Below are positions 44,559-55,150 of a DNA stretch of 64,000 nucleotides, in pieces. The DNA is taken from the NCBI GenBank assembly GCA_009760855.2, contig WPIO01000001.1, positions 18,251,001 to 18,315,000 of the forward strand. The letters run 5' to 3'. Numbering within the stretch: the first letter of the stretch is position 1; every line of letters starts with the position of its first letter. Source of the DNA: Cristatella mucedo (taxonomy: Eukaryota > Bryozoa > Phylactolaemata > Cristatellidae). The notes beneath the pieces were generated by a model that ran no database searches, had not been told where the DNA came from, and was given only the letters and a program-made list of their open reading frames with translations. The position numbers were made by a program, and so were the translations under genes.

Positions 44559-47500
44559 AGAGAGAGAGAGAGAAAGCTGTTGCACTTAAACACGTATGCA
44601 TTAGAATAAAACCAAGATAAGCGATGTCTTCATTCACATGACCCATAGAGAATTCTGGCGAAGAATCTCCGTCTAGTACGAATTACAGCTAAACCCAACA
44701 AGCTGCATCTGCTCCGGGGTTTCCCCTTGACCTTCGCAGCTCGTACAGCGCCATGCTGTAGTCCGTCGAGTAAAAAGACTTCGATCAAAAGACTTTCAAT
44801 TGTTAAGTTCATACCAGTGAATCATGGGGATACGCAGCAAGTTCTTGGGCGGGCCTCCTCGTGACGAGAAGTCAGCGAGTTGGTAGCGGCAGCTCGTCTG
44901 CGTCACACTCACAGCTGCTTTCATATGGATGCCCTTGCCACTCAGGAGGACCTACGCTATCATGGCAAGTGACACTACACACTGAGCTACAGCGCAGTCA
45001 GTACAAGAGCTCGGTAAATATCACTCATCGATGGCGGGCACTATGACGGTGACAAAAACAACTCAGTTCCGACAATCGCTACTTACAGATACCGCAGTCG
45101 TCGCACAGGAAGCTGCCGTCTTCTGGAACGACATGACTCTTCACCCTCTCAATCGGAATGACGTTTTCATAGCTTGACCCATCCTGCAGAGCGCGTCTGA
45201 CACCGAATGCGATGTCGTAGTCATCTGTCATAAATTCCCATCTAGAAAAATGTATCAGGCAAAATAAAATCATAAATATGTAATACTCCTTAACAAAATG
45301 TATAGTAGGGCAAGGTCATGCGTGCGTGTACCTTAAAACGCTTCCTTTATTGTTGACTGGAAAATCGAGTGTGAGTTTGTTTCCAGCCGCAATAACATCG
45401 GAAATCATCTTATCCGTGTCGACGAGATCCTTTAGGTAGTAAGATTCGGGAATTGTACCACCCCACCGAATCTGCAATGTAGATTTCGTTGCTAGCGAAA
45501 CAAGGGCGGGCTAGATCAGCAAGATTACTGCCGAGATATATTAACTATTCGCGAGTTCTGACTTATAGCTGCTAAGAACTAGCTACGCGATATTCTATGG
45601 TTATGAGGCATAAAAGTCGACCTCATGTAATATTCAGTCAGTCGAGCTCTGGGCTTTGAGCCAGGCAGCGGCTGAGCTCGAGAGGTCAAGGGTCGGAGGG
45701 CTGTGGAGAGCCGAACTGAGCGCCAGTCGAGTGTTCTGCCCAAGGGCTAGCAATGAAAAGACTGCGACCATCCGTCAAGACGAATCAATCGAATTCTCTG
45801 CGTTATGGACATGACTTTTTATCTTATGGAATGGAGGCTATCTGCCGCGCTCCGTACTACTGTCAGCGCATGCGCGTGCTGGCATACAAGTTGGCATACA
45901 AGCTGGCATACAAGTCGCCAGCTGCGATTCCGAGGCTCAGTTCTTCGCCGGCATTAGTCGTCGTCGTCACGCTCGCAGCTGAGACTAGCGCCGCCGTTAT
46001 GAGCGCTTTGTCTGTTTTCGACTTCATGCCGCTATAGCCCGCTTGCAGCACTAGGTGCTTCGGAGCAAGCTCGTGCCTGCGACAAACGACGGCACGTCGA
46101 GATCGAACCGTGCTGCACCCTGTGTGCACCCTTTAGAAGCTTGTCTTCTCTAGGTAGGAAGGCCCTCATAGTCCGCGTGTGGAGATCGCCTTGCATAGTT
46201 TAAGCTTCGAGCGGCAATACGATCGGGTCAGTCAGTGGCTGCGGAGCGTTATCGTGGTGAAATGAAAACCGATCTAAAACGGTCGGCACACCTTGGTAGT
46301 GCAGCGCGGATCGCCGTCGGGGTCGGTCTGCTGACCGCCGAGGAAGCCGGGCAGTTCTTCCGGGCTGATGATCTTGAGTAGCTCCTCTGAGTACTCACCT
46401 GAACGACGACAGCGGGAGCTCGAAATAGAGCTTCGCTGCAACATGAGAAGGCGCGAACATCGACTCGCCGAAATAGAGCTACGGTTGGTACTCACTGCCT
46501 AGCACCAGTAGTTTCTTTCGCATGTCCTCACTTATGAGCGGCTTACAGGCCTTGTAGAACATGGGAAATATCCTGGGAGCTGCAAGCGGATGCATTTCAA
46601 GCTCGCCTGTCTCGCGGAATCTTGAGCACGTCGGTGCAAATTGAAATATCGCCACATTCTTGCAGATAGGCAATAAGCTATGCAAGCTCTTGGAGTGGCA
46701 TTACAAGGCAACGCTGGAAAACTGACTGCATGGCCTATTAGCAGTCGCCGGGGTGTAGCTGCTGGCACATAACCCAGGTTACATATCATTTTGTGTGTGT
46801 GCCACACAGTAGTACTAAGGTTATGAATTACAGCTTAGCGAAAAGTCTACTAAAACAAGCTAGAAAGCATTCGCTGTTTCAGGAATGCTGGACAATGTAT
46901 AGCACTTACAAAATTGCGTAAACAACTAGACGATTCGCCACCGACGATTTGTGCACGACCATCGCGAAATGCATCGGGACCTCGAGAAACAAATTGAAAC
47001 TTAGGACATGAAATCTCCATACGCCAGAGAAACACATTTCAGAGCAACAAAATTTGGCTCTTCGCGGGCCACACTTTTGTAGTGTTTGCAGTTAAAACAT
47101 TACGTAGTCAGTTACCCATAATATGCAGGATATGTGCTGTGATGACACTTTGTCTTTTATCCAAAAAATCACCCGGATGAACACCCCAAACACTAGATCT
47201 GTTACAGGTCACGCATATCACCCATTGAGACTGCTGGGCAGACTGCTGGGTACAAAAGAACCGCCAGTCAGACATAAAAATTTACAAAAAGAATTCAAAG
47301 TTCTGATAATTCCCTCTACTTTAATGCACTTAGCAACCGGAAAACTTTGTAGTGGCACAATAATAATTGATTCTCTAATCGGCACCCCTTATTTCGACTT
47401 AAATTTAGTGTCTTGTAAAAACATATATGATTAAATTTAGTCATTCTTGGTCACTTCACTGTTTCTCTCCCTCCTACATCGGCCTATATACGATACATCG

Positions 47501-50500
47501 CCAGAGTTGGTCTGATGCTAATAATGATTGTTACATGAGACCTACGTATAAAACCTCTTCATAAAAAAGCCTCTTCATAAAAAATTTGGGATCCTTACTA
47601 GAGTCTCAAGCAATAACAAATATTTTACACCTTTGCACTAAGAACAGCCACACAGAAGGAAAGTGGGTGCATGAGAAGCCAGGAGAAGGCTGCAGTTGAC
47701 ACAAATGGCAACAAAGATTGATCTTATGCTAGCAATGAACAGGATGGATCGCCAGGCCAAAAGTGAGCCGGCAGGTTCCGAAGTTTAATAATAAGACTGT
47801 AATTGATCAGGGGACGATTGACCATAACCAGCTGGTCACGGGCAGGGCTGTAAAGGCATTAGGGGTCAGGGTAATAGGCAAGGGATTAGAGGGCACAGCC
47901 ATCGGCGCGCTAACTGGAAGGCGACATTCACAGCGTGGTTCCACCTTTAGCCCCCTCCCCTTCAAAGCCTGATAGTCTCCCCTGATTGTTACCAGTCTTC
48001 CAGATATGGCGCTACGAGGCTTGGAGATGGCTAGTGATGTTAGCCGGCCAGGTTGCCTTCGTCAAAAACCCTTTTAAGGCACTTACTTCCAGAGAAATGT
48101 CCGATGGGGTGCGACAACCTTCACCTCGTCCGCAAAGAGGGTACGCCGATATTCTTCGGAGGAAGCAGACAGCTGCTCGCATGTCTGTAAGTGGTTCCTC
48201 GCGATAAGGAGGCAGCCATTTCTTTTCTGATAGGGTGCTAATTGAGCCCGTCGGGCAGGCCGCCTAAGGCCGAGCCGCCCGACGGGCCACTCTGGAAATG
48301 GGGCCAAACAGAAGTCTCTTTAGAAAGAAGGGGTCTCCTAAAGAGACTTCCGGGGGGTACTTCCGGTGTCGTGTCTATGTCGTGCAGCTTCAGGTTCTCG
48401 TGCCGAAAATGGAGTGTCATACTCATTATCTATTGTAAAGGGGGTGTTCAAAATTCCTCCGGGCGGGGTGGTACCGATCTCGGCACGCCGATTCAGACAG
48501 AGTCTGCATCGTGGGAAAGCTAGCCAAAGTAGGCATGCTCTAGGTAAGCGTGCCACCGTAATTCTACAGAGACTAAAGAGACCCGCCATCGGGTACCTGG
48601 ATGCTGGATGCACAGCGTCCGGGTCTGTAGCCAAAGCGGGGCACGCCGATTGATATTCGCGTAACGGGAATTTAGTCCAGCGTGAGTAGTTGAGAAGACT
48701 ATTAATTAAAGAATTGCTTTCAATTTTCCTGTGTGCGAAGGGAAGGGAGGCTCTTTAGAAGCGAAATTGTGCAATCGCCAGTAGCATAGTTGTATCAGTG
48801 CAGTCTATACGAGCTCAATCCCTCTTGAATAGCAGCTTCCGGCCGTAGTAAGACTATTATTATTTATATATTATATTTATTACTGTTACTATTATGGCTG
48901 TGATGGACTGCCTTAAGCACAAGGCCACTGCTTCGTACATGTATGTAGGTACGGAGCGACTAGACTTTCAAGAAATACGGAGCGCTTCCTGACGGCATTG
49001 CTGGAGCCTTATCGACTAACCTGCCTACTGCCTGAGACTAAGAAGAAACCTAGCAAGTGCTGCTGCACAACTATCAAACGCTTGGAGACTTTTGAAGCCA
49101 AAAAAAAATCATAGAAGATGTTAACTTCAAAGCTGAGGCGCTGGAGTTCTAATAATTTCGCCGTCATTGCTTCTCAACAATTAGTTGTCTCCCGAACCAT
49201 CGTTCTTGCGACCGATCAGCTGTACTCAATCGTCCTGAGATTAGTAGTCCCCAACGATGCACCATTCCTATTACCAACTAATTTTTGAATGATTCGTCCT
49301 GCGATCAACGATTCCAATCAAAATAACACAACCGTCTCTGCTAATAACAGTCAATAAGATCAACTGGCTAAGATAGACTATTCACTTAAACTGGATTTGC
49401 TCAATGTCTCCATAAGGGGCCCAGAGCTTGCAATTTGCACTTCCTTATTTTTCACTGCAAAATATTAAACTATTTCTCACCCATCTGCACCGGCTCCCCA
49501 TCAAGTATCGTATCGACTTCATGACGCTGTCACTCACTTTTAAGTCCCATTACCCTAAAGCTCCGACTTACCATGCTGGACTATTTCCTGATCAGGTTTA
49601 CAATCATTCCAGCCACTCCTCCTTTGACACTAGTTGTCTTCGGCTATGTCTCTAGCGAACCTAAATCCTTTGGAGACTACCCCTTCCGTTCGTATGGTCC
49701 CAAAGCCTGGAAGTCAATCCGACTGACATCACCTGGCGAAGTTTAAAAAAAAAACTAAAAATCCTGCTGCTGCTCCTAACTGCTGCTAACAATCTCTGTT
49801 TTTTCTTTGTCCTTGTGAAGTGCTCTTTGCGTGCTTGCAGGTGCTGAAATTATGCATCCTATCACGAACCGCGTAATATGCTTTCATTCAAGCATATGTG
49901 CCAAGTGCCTAGAAAAAGATTTTTCTAATAGGCTTTAGCCTAACTATTTACTATTGCCATTCATCTATGCATTTACGTATCGCCTTTACAAATTAGTTCA
50001 TTCCTGTGTCTACGCACAGCGACACAAATGTCAGCTGCAAGTACTTTGCATATGCAGTGGTGGACAACGTCTGCAGCTACTGTAACCAATTCTTAAAAGT
50101 CTTTGATAGTTACTCGCATGTGCTGATATTATAAACCCGTACATACGTGTATTGTATTGTCTCTTATTACTGATAGTCAATTGATTAATTAAAAACGCCA
50201 GCAGAAATGCCGCATAGTGCCTGTCCTTCACCTGTAAAATTCAGCATGCAGATGTGCACACTTATGTGCACATCTGATTGTCACTCACCATTGACAACGA
50301 TCAGTCTCTTCACGAACTCGGGATAGTTGTCCTCTAGCAGCTTCACCAAGTTGAGGTACAATTGCAATCCTGTAATCCACAATAATTCAGCCAATAGTAG
50401 ACCGAAGCAGCTCATTCCTTGGCCTAGCCAAAAAAAGCGAGCCACCACGACACGTGACACGCAGCACGTGCAGCAGGTGTATTAGACAAGGCGAAGGCGG

Positions 50501-51439
50501 CTGCAGAATTAAAGGGTATGCCTCTCTAATGCCTTCAGACGGCCCTGCCGTCACGCACCTGGCCTCCAGAGTTGCTTGGTGCTAATGTTGTCCAGGTCCA
50601 TTATGACGACAAGTTTGTCAACTTTCCTGCCAAGCTGTAAGGTGAAATGATTTCGTAAGCCGCGAGGACTGCTTCACTGCTTCACGCACCGCTCGCAGGT
50701 GCCGACATGATGCTAGCTGTCATCTCGCGGAAGTAAGGACAGCTTCCTTGGGACAGGAAACTGTCTGACCGCGAAACGGCGCGAGCCTGCGGTCCTGCAG
50801 CTCACCTTGGCCGACTGCTGTCGCATGAGCAGCAGAGCGTGCTCTTGCTCGTATATTTTGAAGCGCTCCAACTCTCGCGGATGGCACGAATAGACGACGC
50901 CCTTTGTGTCCAGATTCCCAAACTTCTCTATTCGGACAGGACAGCCTTCGCGGTCGAAGCAGGCGATACCTCCAGTCATGTACTTCAAGAGTACCTGCAC
51001 AAAAACAGCGAGCTAGAACGTCCGCCTTCTGCACCAAGCAACCGACGCTCGTTTCGAAAGTTTCGAGAAATAGCCACGAGTGCTCGCTCGAGTGCTCAAC
51101 GTGGATCTTCGCGGTTGGCTCTCAATTCCGTAGTATCAGCCGCCACACGGTTGGTGCGGCAGTTTAAAACCGGTCGGCATTTCGTGGCAGGAACTACTAT
51201 TTAGCACTCTCGAGTGCGAGGTGATTTCGCGTTAACTAGTTGCACAGGAGCAACCTACTGAAGTGAACAGATATCCAGCACGAAATAAAAGTCCCGCCGG
51301 AGCGTCGGAGCCAAAGTGAGGCGAACCCGAAAACGTCGGTAATGAGCAGCGGCACGGTGCCGGTCGCTTGGCTCACCTCCGTGGGCTTGAATTCATTCAA
51401 AATGTAGTCTGACCTCATCTTCTCTCTGAATTCCATGCT
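43208..51439 (-). CDS. SEC14L2: SEC14-like protein (CRAL-TRIO lipid-binding plus GOLD domains), nine C-terminal exons, 5' end not found
   Basis: Nine minus-strand exons: 51439-51377, 50994-50806, 50634-50559, 50369-50289, 46579-46496, 46398-46292, 45471-45332, 45241-45087, 43344-43208. All have GT-AG junctions in compatible phase and give 343 codons plus TAG. In order: the end of the CRAL-TRIO N-terminal helix region ([14 protein letters not shown]), the CRAL-TRIO lipid pocket ([76 protein letters not shown]), then the GOLD domain ([46 protein letters not shown]). This matches the vertebrate SEC14L2/3/4 group along its length; those proteins bind tocopherol, squalene or phosphoinositides in the cytosol. 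The ligand here is unknown. About 55-60 N-terminal residues are missing. The C-terminal tail is short and acidic. Confidence 0.93.
44010..44150 (-). mobile_element. SINE-A copy, decayed
   Basis: GATTCAACAGCTTCATTTAT, GCAATAAAGGATTGCC and a broken B box CTCAAACACACGAC. Confidence 0.7.
44495..44572 (+). repeat. (GA)n microsatellite
   Basis: Long GA run interrupted once by GGGGG. Confidence 0.95.
45087..45241 (-). CDS. SEC14L2: SEC14-like exon (GOLD domain core)
   Basis: 155 nt, acceptor TTCTAG, donor [21 protein letters not shown] and [10 protein letters not shown] are GOLD signatures of this family. Confidence 0.93.
45332..45471 (-). CDS. SEC14L2: SEC14-like exon (linker to GOLD)
   Basis: 140 nt, acceptor TTGCAG, donor AG/GTACAC. 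Contains [12 protein letters not shown] and the first GOLD strands. Confidence 0.9.
45880..45920 (+). repeat. 12-bp direct repeat, three units
   Basis: GGCATACAAGTT, GGCATACAAGCT, GGCATACAAGTC in tandem, inside an intron of the SEC14-like gene. Confidence 0.8.
46292..46398 (-). CDS. SEC14L2: SEC14-like exon ([12 protein letters not shown])
   Basis: 107 nt, acceptor GTTCAG, donor AAG/GTGTGC. Ends the CRAL-TRIO domain with LPGFLGG and TDPDGDPRC. Confidence 0.92.
46496..46579 (-). CDS. SEC14L2: SEC14-like exon ([18 protein letters not shown])
   Basis: 84 nt, acceptor TTGCAG, donor A/GTGAGT. Matches the APKLFP...KPFLSEDTRKK region of the family. It follows an intron of about 3.7 kb. Confidence 0.92.
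48246..48350. repeat. Two consecutive hairpins
   Basis: GCCCGTCGGGC (48246-48256) pairs with 48277-48287; GAAGTCTCTTTAG (48311-48323) pairs with 48338-48350. Both arms are perfect. Confidence 0.85.
49400..49945 (+). mobile_element. LINE family 1 fragment, strongly decayed
   Basis: [22 protein letters not shown] matches the LHWLPVKQRIDFK region; AKAWKS and the AAGTGCCTAGAAAAAGAT tail remnant follow. Confidence 0.75.
50289..50369 (-). CDS. SEC14L2: SEC14-like exon ([17 protein letters not shown])
   Basis: 81 nt, acceptor TTACAG, donor G/GTGAGT. Encodes the highly conserved NYPE segment. Confidence 0.93.
50559..50634 (-). CDS. SEC14L2: SEC14-like exon ([15 protein letters not shown])
   Basis: 76 nt, acceptor TTACAG, donor CAG/GTGCGT. 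Central strand of the CRAL-TRIO fold, ending QLWRP. Confidence 0.92.
50806..50994 (-). CDS. SEC14L2: SEC14-like exon (CRAL-TRIO start)
   Basis: 63 codons, acceptor GTGCAG, donor AAG/GTGAGC. Contains [14 protein letters not shown] and [12 protein letters not shown]. Confidence 0.92.
51377..51439 (-). CDS. SEC14L2: SEC14-like exon (SMEFREKM)
   Basis: 21 codons, acceptor TCGTAG, donor GAG/GTGAGC. Corresponds to the helix just before the lipid pocket. It is the most upstream exon I can assign. Confidence 0.88.
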
Positions 51440-51717
51440 CTACGAGAAATGCAAGCCGACGGACGAAGGAAATGAGTTGCCCACCAATTACAAAGCATCG
51501 CACCGTCGCTCGGCAAGGCTGCCGAAACAAGTTTGCGACGAAGCTAGAGCACTAAGCACACGGTGGAACCGACAGAGAGCAGCCGCAGATAAACTACGCA
51601 TTCCATGCTGCAGCAAATGATTTCCAGTTGATTTAAGGGGATACAAAGCAAAATCCTCACTCCGACCCATAAGGATTGGCATCGATGAACCGATACGGCA
51701 TCTCTATGGCTGTGATC

Positions 51718-51870
51718 CATTTATACATTTATTTATATTTATTATTTATTATTTATTATTTATTATATTGTTATTTATTATTTATTATATCTATATTTAT
51801 TATATTTATATTTATTATATTTATTTATATTTATATTTATTTTATTTATATTTATTTATTCATTTATCTG
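51718..51870 (+). repeat. (TTTATA/TTAT)n AT-rich microsatellite
   Basis: About 150 nt of TTTATT and TTTATA units; the hydrophobic frame across it is an artefact. Confidence 0.9.
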
Positions 51871-54090
51871 AGTTGCTCCATCCACTTCAGCCTTCTCGTG
51901 CCTACTTTATCGTAATTAATCTTGGAACAATAATTTAGCGATTTTTTTTCACTACAAGACTGCTTTAGGCGATGGGAGATTTTGATCTGCAGGTTTCGAC
52001 ACGTGAGCTCACTTGCACAAGTAACGATTACGGTGTGCCCACCGGTGTGCTACCGACTCGAGCACTTCCTGTCCAGCCTTCCTCGGCTGCTACTCCCGCT
52101 GCTCTTTACTTCTCCAAACACGGCTCACTTGACTAGCATCTTAACTTAGCTACGTGAGATGAGTTGCATTGTCGAAAACCACGTAGGCACTGAGTTCGCT
52201 GCAGAAAACTCCAGTATGTCGTACGCTAGCCCAGGGTCCCAGCCAGAGCGAACCTGGTGGCTTGCATCTAGCTACCCACGTCGACGATTTGTCTTTAGCA
52301 GGCATTTCTGTAGGGCCTGGAGCAGGCGGGGGGGGGGGAGCAGAGCCTCTATCTTTCTTCAGCCGCTACAAGCAAGGCTGCTACGTCCGCTGCTCTTTAA
52401 CTCGGTTTCCCTGGCTTTGTTGCCACACGCGAACGTGTGCAAACTGCCATTTTTGGGATGTCGCTGTTAGCCGTGGACTACGGCGATCGTCTTAAAAAAA
52501 TATTAGTGAAAACATGCCAATTACTTGCACTACTAAACGTAAAGAAAAGGCTCGCGAACCAGGCAAGTCGTCCTTCGTGTAATAATAAATACGCGCCGCC
52601 GCGCTCAGGTCATGAACGAAGGTGAAGCACAGACATACTCTGACCCTGACCCTGACCCTGAGCTCTTCACTGTCTCCCAACACGAGTGAAAGCACCATTT
52701 TGGATTTCTTATAAAGCAGGTATTCGTAGATCAAAGGTAAGTTCCTCGATACTTAAGCTCATACCATTCTGTTAAATTAATTAGTTTCTAGTTAGCTAAA
52801 AATTCTGTAGTTTATCCATATTTTAATTTCTTTTCACATTTGACGGTGTGATGAGGCTGCATCGCTCCCACAATTGCAGGCACTAACTAAATAGGGGCCC
52901 ATTAAAGGTAGAAAACACTTCAAAGTCCATCACTAGGATCGATTGAAATAGCAGTCTCTATGGCTCAATGGTTACAGCATTTGTCTGAGGAAACCTAATA
53001 TTAGTTGCAGCAGCGAAGTTCTCCTTGTCATTGATCCGTATTACCTACGGTTTAATGGAAAATTAATAGTCAAAAATTAAAATTCCGGTGTTCCATGAAA
53101 ACAGCCTTTTAAGCTACTGCGCAATTAACTACAAGTCAAATAATGGAGTTCGGCTGACTCAACAACCTCATTCATGCAGCAGCAGAAGAGCTCTGGCCGC
53201 GCCAAGCGGTCTATTAAGGATCGGATTATCTGCTACAGGACTCGAACCCACGACGTAGGCGGTGGTGAGAGAGACTCCCACCACCGGGATAAGATCCGGG
53301 GTCTGCCTGAAATTTACTATTAGGGAATGCAGGAGGCGGGACATTAAAACTCCGTAAAAACATCCACACATTCTGAGTTCCCTTTACGAGGCAACAATTC
53401 TGGACGATTTCGAAAATACAGTCGTCGCCGCCATTTCATTATCATACGTTTTAGTTAAGAGCTACACGATCCTTTAATGACAGCCGGCCACGTACTCGTT
53501 CACATTTTTACATTCGATTTAATGCCAAGGCAATGCTCGTGTAGGCCCAAACTTGGCTGCAGATTCAGGTTCAGCTCCCTGCATATCCAGCGATACCGAA
53601 TCAAGATGGACGCAACAGTTACACCAAAACTTTGGGTAGCGTACCCTAAGCGAGCACCTCTGCAGATAAACTGAAATCTTACGGTCTGTCATCTTAGCTT
53701 TTTGAGGCTCTGGCGTGTCTAAGAATCAAAAAGAATAAAAAGCATGATGCTTACTGATCCCAGCTAGAAGTCATGATAGAAAACACGCCTTGGTCTTGTA
53801 TATAATAAGTCGTGATCTCAGCGTAGCCCACACTAGTAATTCTTCCTCAACGTCTGTTGCTTCTGAAGTTTAAAGACCTCCTGCGCGCTACCTGTGACCA
53901 AAACTCCTTAGACAGAATCTGAGCACGATTGACTACGCACCGGTAAGTTATGTAAGTGCAAAGACATATGCGCCGAAATTAAGCGACTAACTCGCCGAAG
54001 ATGGGCGACTGCCTAGTGCAGCTTGCATGCTTTCCTGGGCAAGGCACGACGCACTGCTGCTCGCTAAGGAAGCCAGAAGTTAATCGCGAG
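51871..54090. other. No gene recognised upstream of the SEC14-like exons
   Basis: Searched by eye on the minus strand for the missing LLRWLRAR-type N-terminal exon without success. Contains a (CCCTGA)n run at 52640-52661 and a reverse SINE-A at 53150-53295. Confidence 0.4.
53150..53295 (-). mobile_element. SINE-A copy, decayed
   Basis: GCTGACTCAACAACCTCATT, GCAGCAGAAGAGC, and ACTCGAACCCACGACG as the reverse B box. Confidence 0.75.
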
Positions 54091-54094
54091 GAGA

Positions 54095-54190
54095 TACATA
54101 ATAATAAAAATAATAATAATAATTCACTTGATAAAGCGCCCTGAGAGAACTTAATCTCTCTCTAGGCGCTTTACATTTGCTGTAAAGTGC
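54095..54190 (-). mobile_element. LINE family 1 tail (reverse), near-perfect
   Basis: (AAT)n, CACTTGATAAAGCGCCCTGA, AACTTAATCTCTCTCTAGGC and GCTTTACATTTGCTG. Confidence 0.85.
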
Positions 54191-54714
54191 ACTGCTGTCT
54201 CCTGACTGCTTACCTCAAGAAATAATAATTAGCAAATTCGAAGACGTGACGAATGCGAATAATTTGTACGCACGGGCTTACTGGTCTGCTTCGCTGGCTA
54301 TTACTGGATCGGGGCTGTGTTAAATCAGCATCCTTTCAAAAATCTTAAGTTACGTCAGAAAAAATCAGGCTTTTGTAAACATGATTACATTAATCTGACA
54401 AGCTGTTTGTATCCGCTCAAGTTGAGTTTAGTATTTTTTTTTACTTCCCTTGAACTATTGGTACTCATTTGCAGATGAATTGGCTACGAATTGGCGAGGC
54501 CTCGGTCTATCAGAAACACCAAATACTAAAAGTTCTACGATTCCTATCATATTGCGCTCATAGTAAAACGATCGTGCTGTCCGACGTGGATGAGATCGGT
54601 GAGCATTACGCGCGTTGCTGTGTATTAATTCTGCCTTACGACAACGTTGCAATGCTCAGCTATGATGAGACACCATACGCACTAGCCCTAGTGGAGGTAA
54701 AAGATCTATACATA

Positions 54715-54850
54715 ATATACAATTCATTTGTATAGCGCCCTCTATAGAACTTAATCTCTATCCAACCGCTTCACACATGCTTCACATGGGGCTCAGGCGA
54801 GAGCTCGGCGAGCAGCTTAACCACTGGGCTGAACCATCGCGCGGCAGCTC
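54715..54850 (-). mobile_element. SINE-B copy
   Basis: Minus strand: head GCCCAGTGGTTAAGCTGCTC (A box), then a tail AGATTAAGTTCTATAGAGGG and CGCTATACAAATGAATTG. Same head-tail design as 75-245 and 13740-13905. Confidence 0.65.
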
Positions 54851-54954
54851 GGACTCACTCGGAGCCATTAACGGTGAGAAGCGTCGAATTCACGACGCCG
54901 GGCATAGCCATGAAACAATCCAGCTATGCCGTGGACATTGTAAAGGAAAAGTAA

Positions 54955-55150
54955 AGCCTCCTGATCGAACAGTCTCATTTATATGGCGGTGGCAAAAGAG
55001 CCTCTTTTGGTGGCTTCCACTCCACTTGCAGTGGGCAATAAAGGATTGCCTGCAGTGGGACTCGAGCCTACGACCTGCGTCGTGAAGTGCGAGCCCCTGG
55101 GAATCCCCTGGTGGCTAAGATCCAGGGGCTTCTGCATCGCAGCTGCTAAG
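54955..55150 (-). mobile_element. SINE-A copy
   Basis: GATCGAACAGTCTCATTTAT, GCAGTGGGCAATAAAGGATT and CTCGAGCCTACGACC (reverse B box). Confidence 0.75.

Larger units (their letters stand above)
43345..45086 (-). other. Last intron of the SEC14-like gene
   Basis: Contains a reverse SINE-A (44010-44150), a (GA)n run (44495-44560) and two diverged copies of a GTGTAAAAA...AGAAACAAACTTTT block near 43830 and 44390. Confidence 0.7.
46580..50288 (-). other. Large intron of the SEC14-like gene
   Basis: About 3.7 kb. Holds unrecognised frames (47123-47434 plus), a GC-rich block with two hairpins (48246-48350) and a decayed LINE family 1 fragment (49400-49945). Confidence 0.7.

Noticed and set aside
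51661-51709. Possible 49-nt minus-strand exon (EMPYRFIDANPYGS) with good splice sites just upstream of the SEC14-like exons
   Set aside because: Its phase does not fit the next exon and it does not resemble the missing N-terminal helix region; the upstream tract is a TTTAT microsatellite without a proper pyrimidine tract.
52965-53030. tRNA-like start GGCTCAATGGTTACAGC
   Set aside because: An A-box-like match but no B box or cloverleaf follows; likely a SINE head relic or chance.
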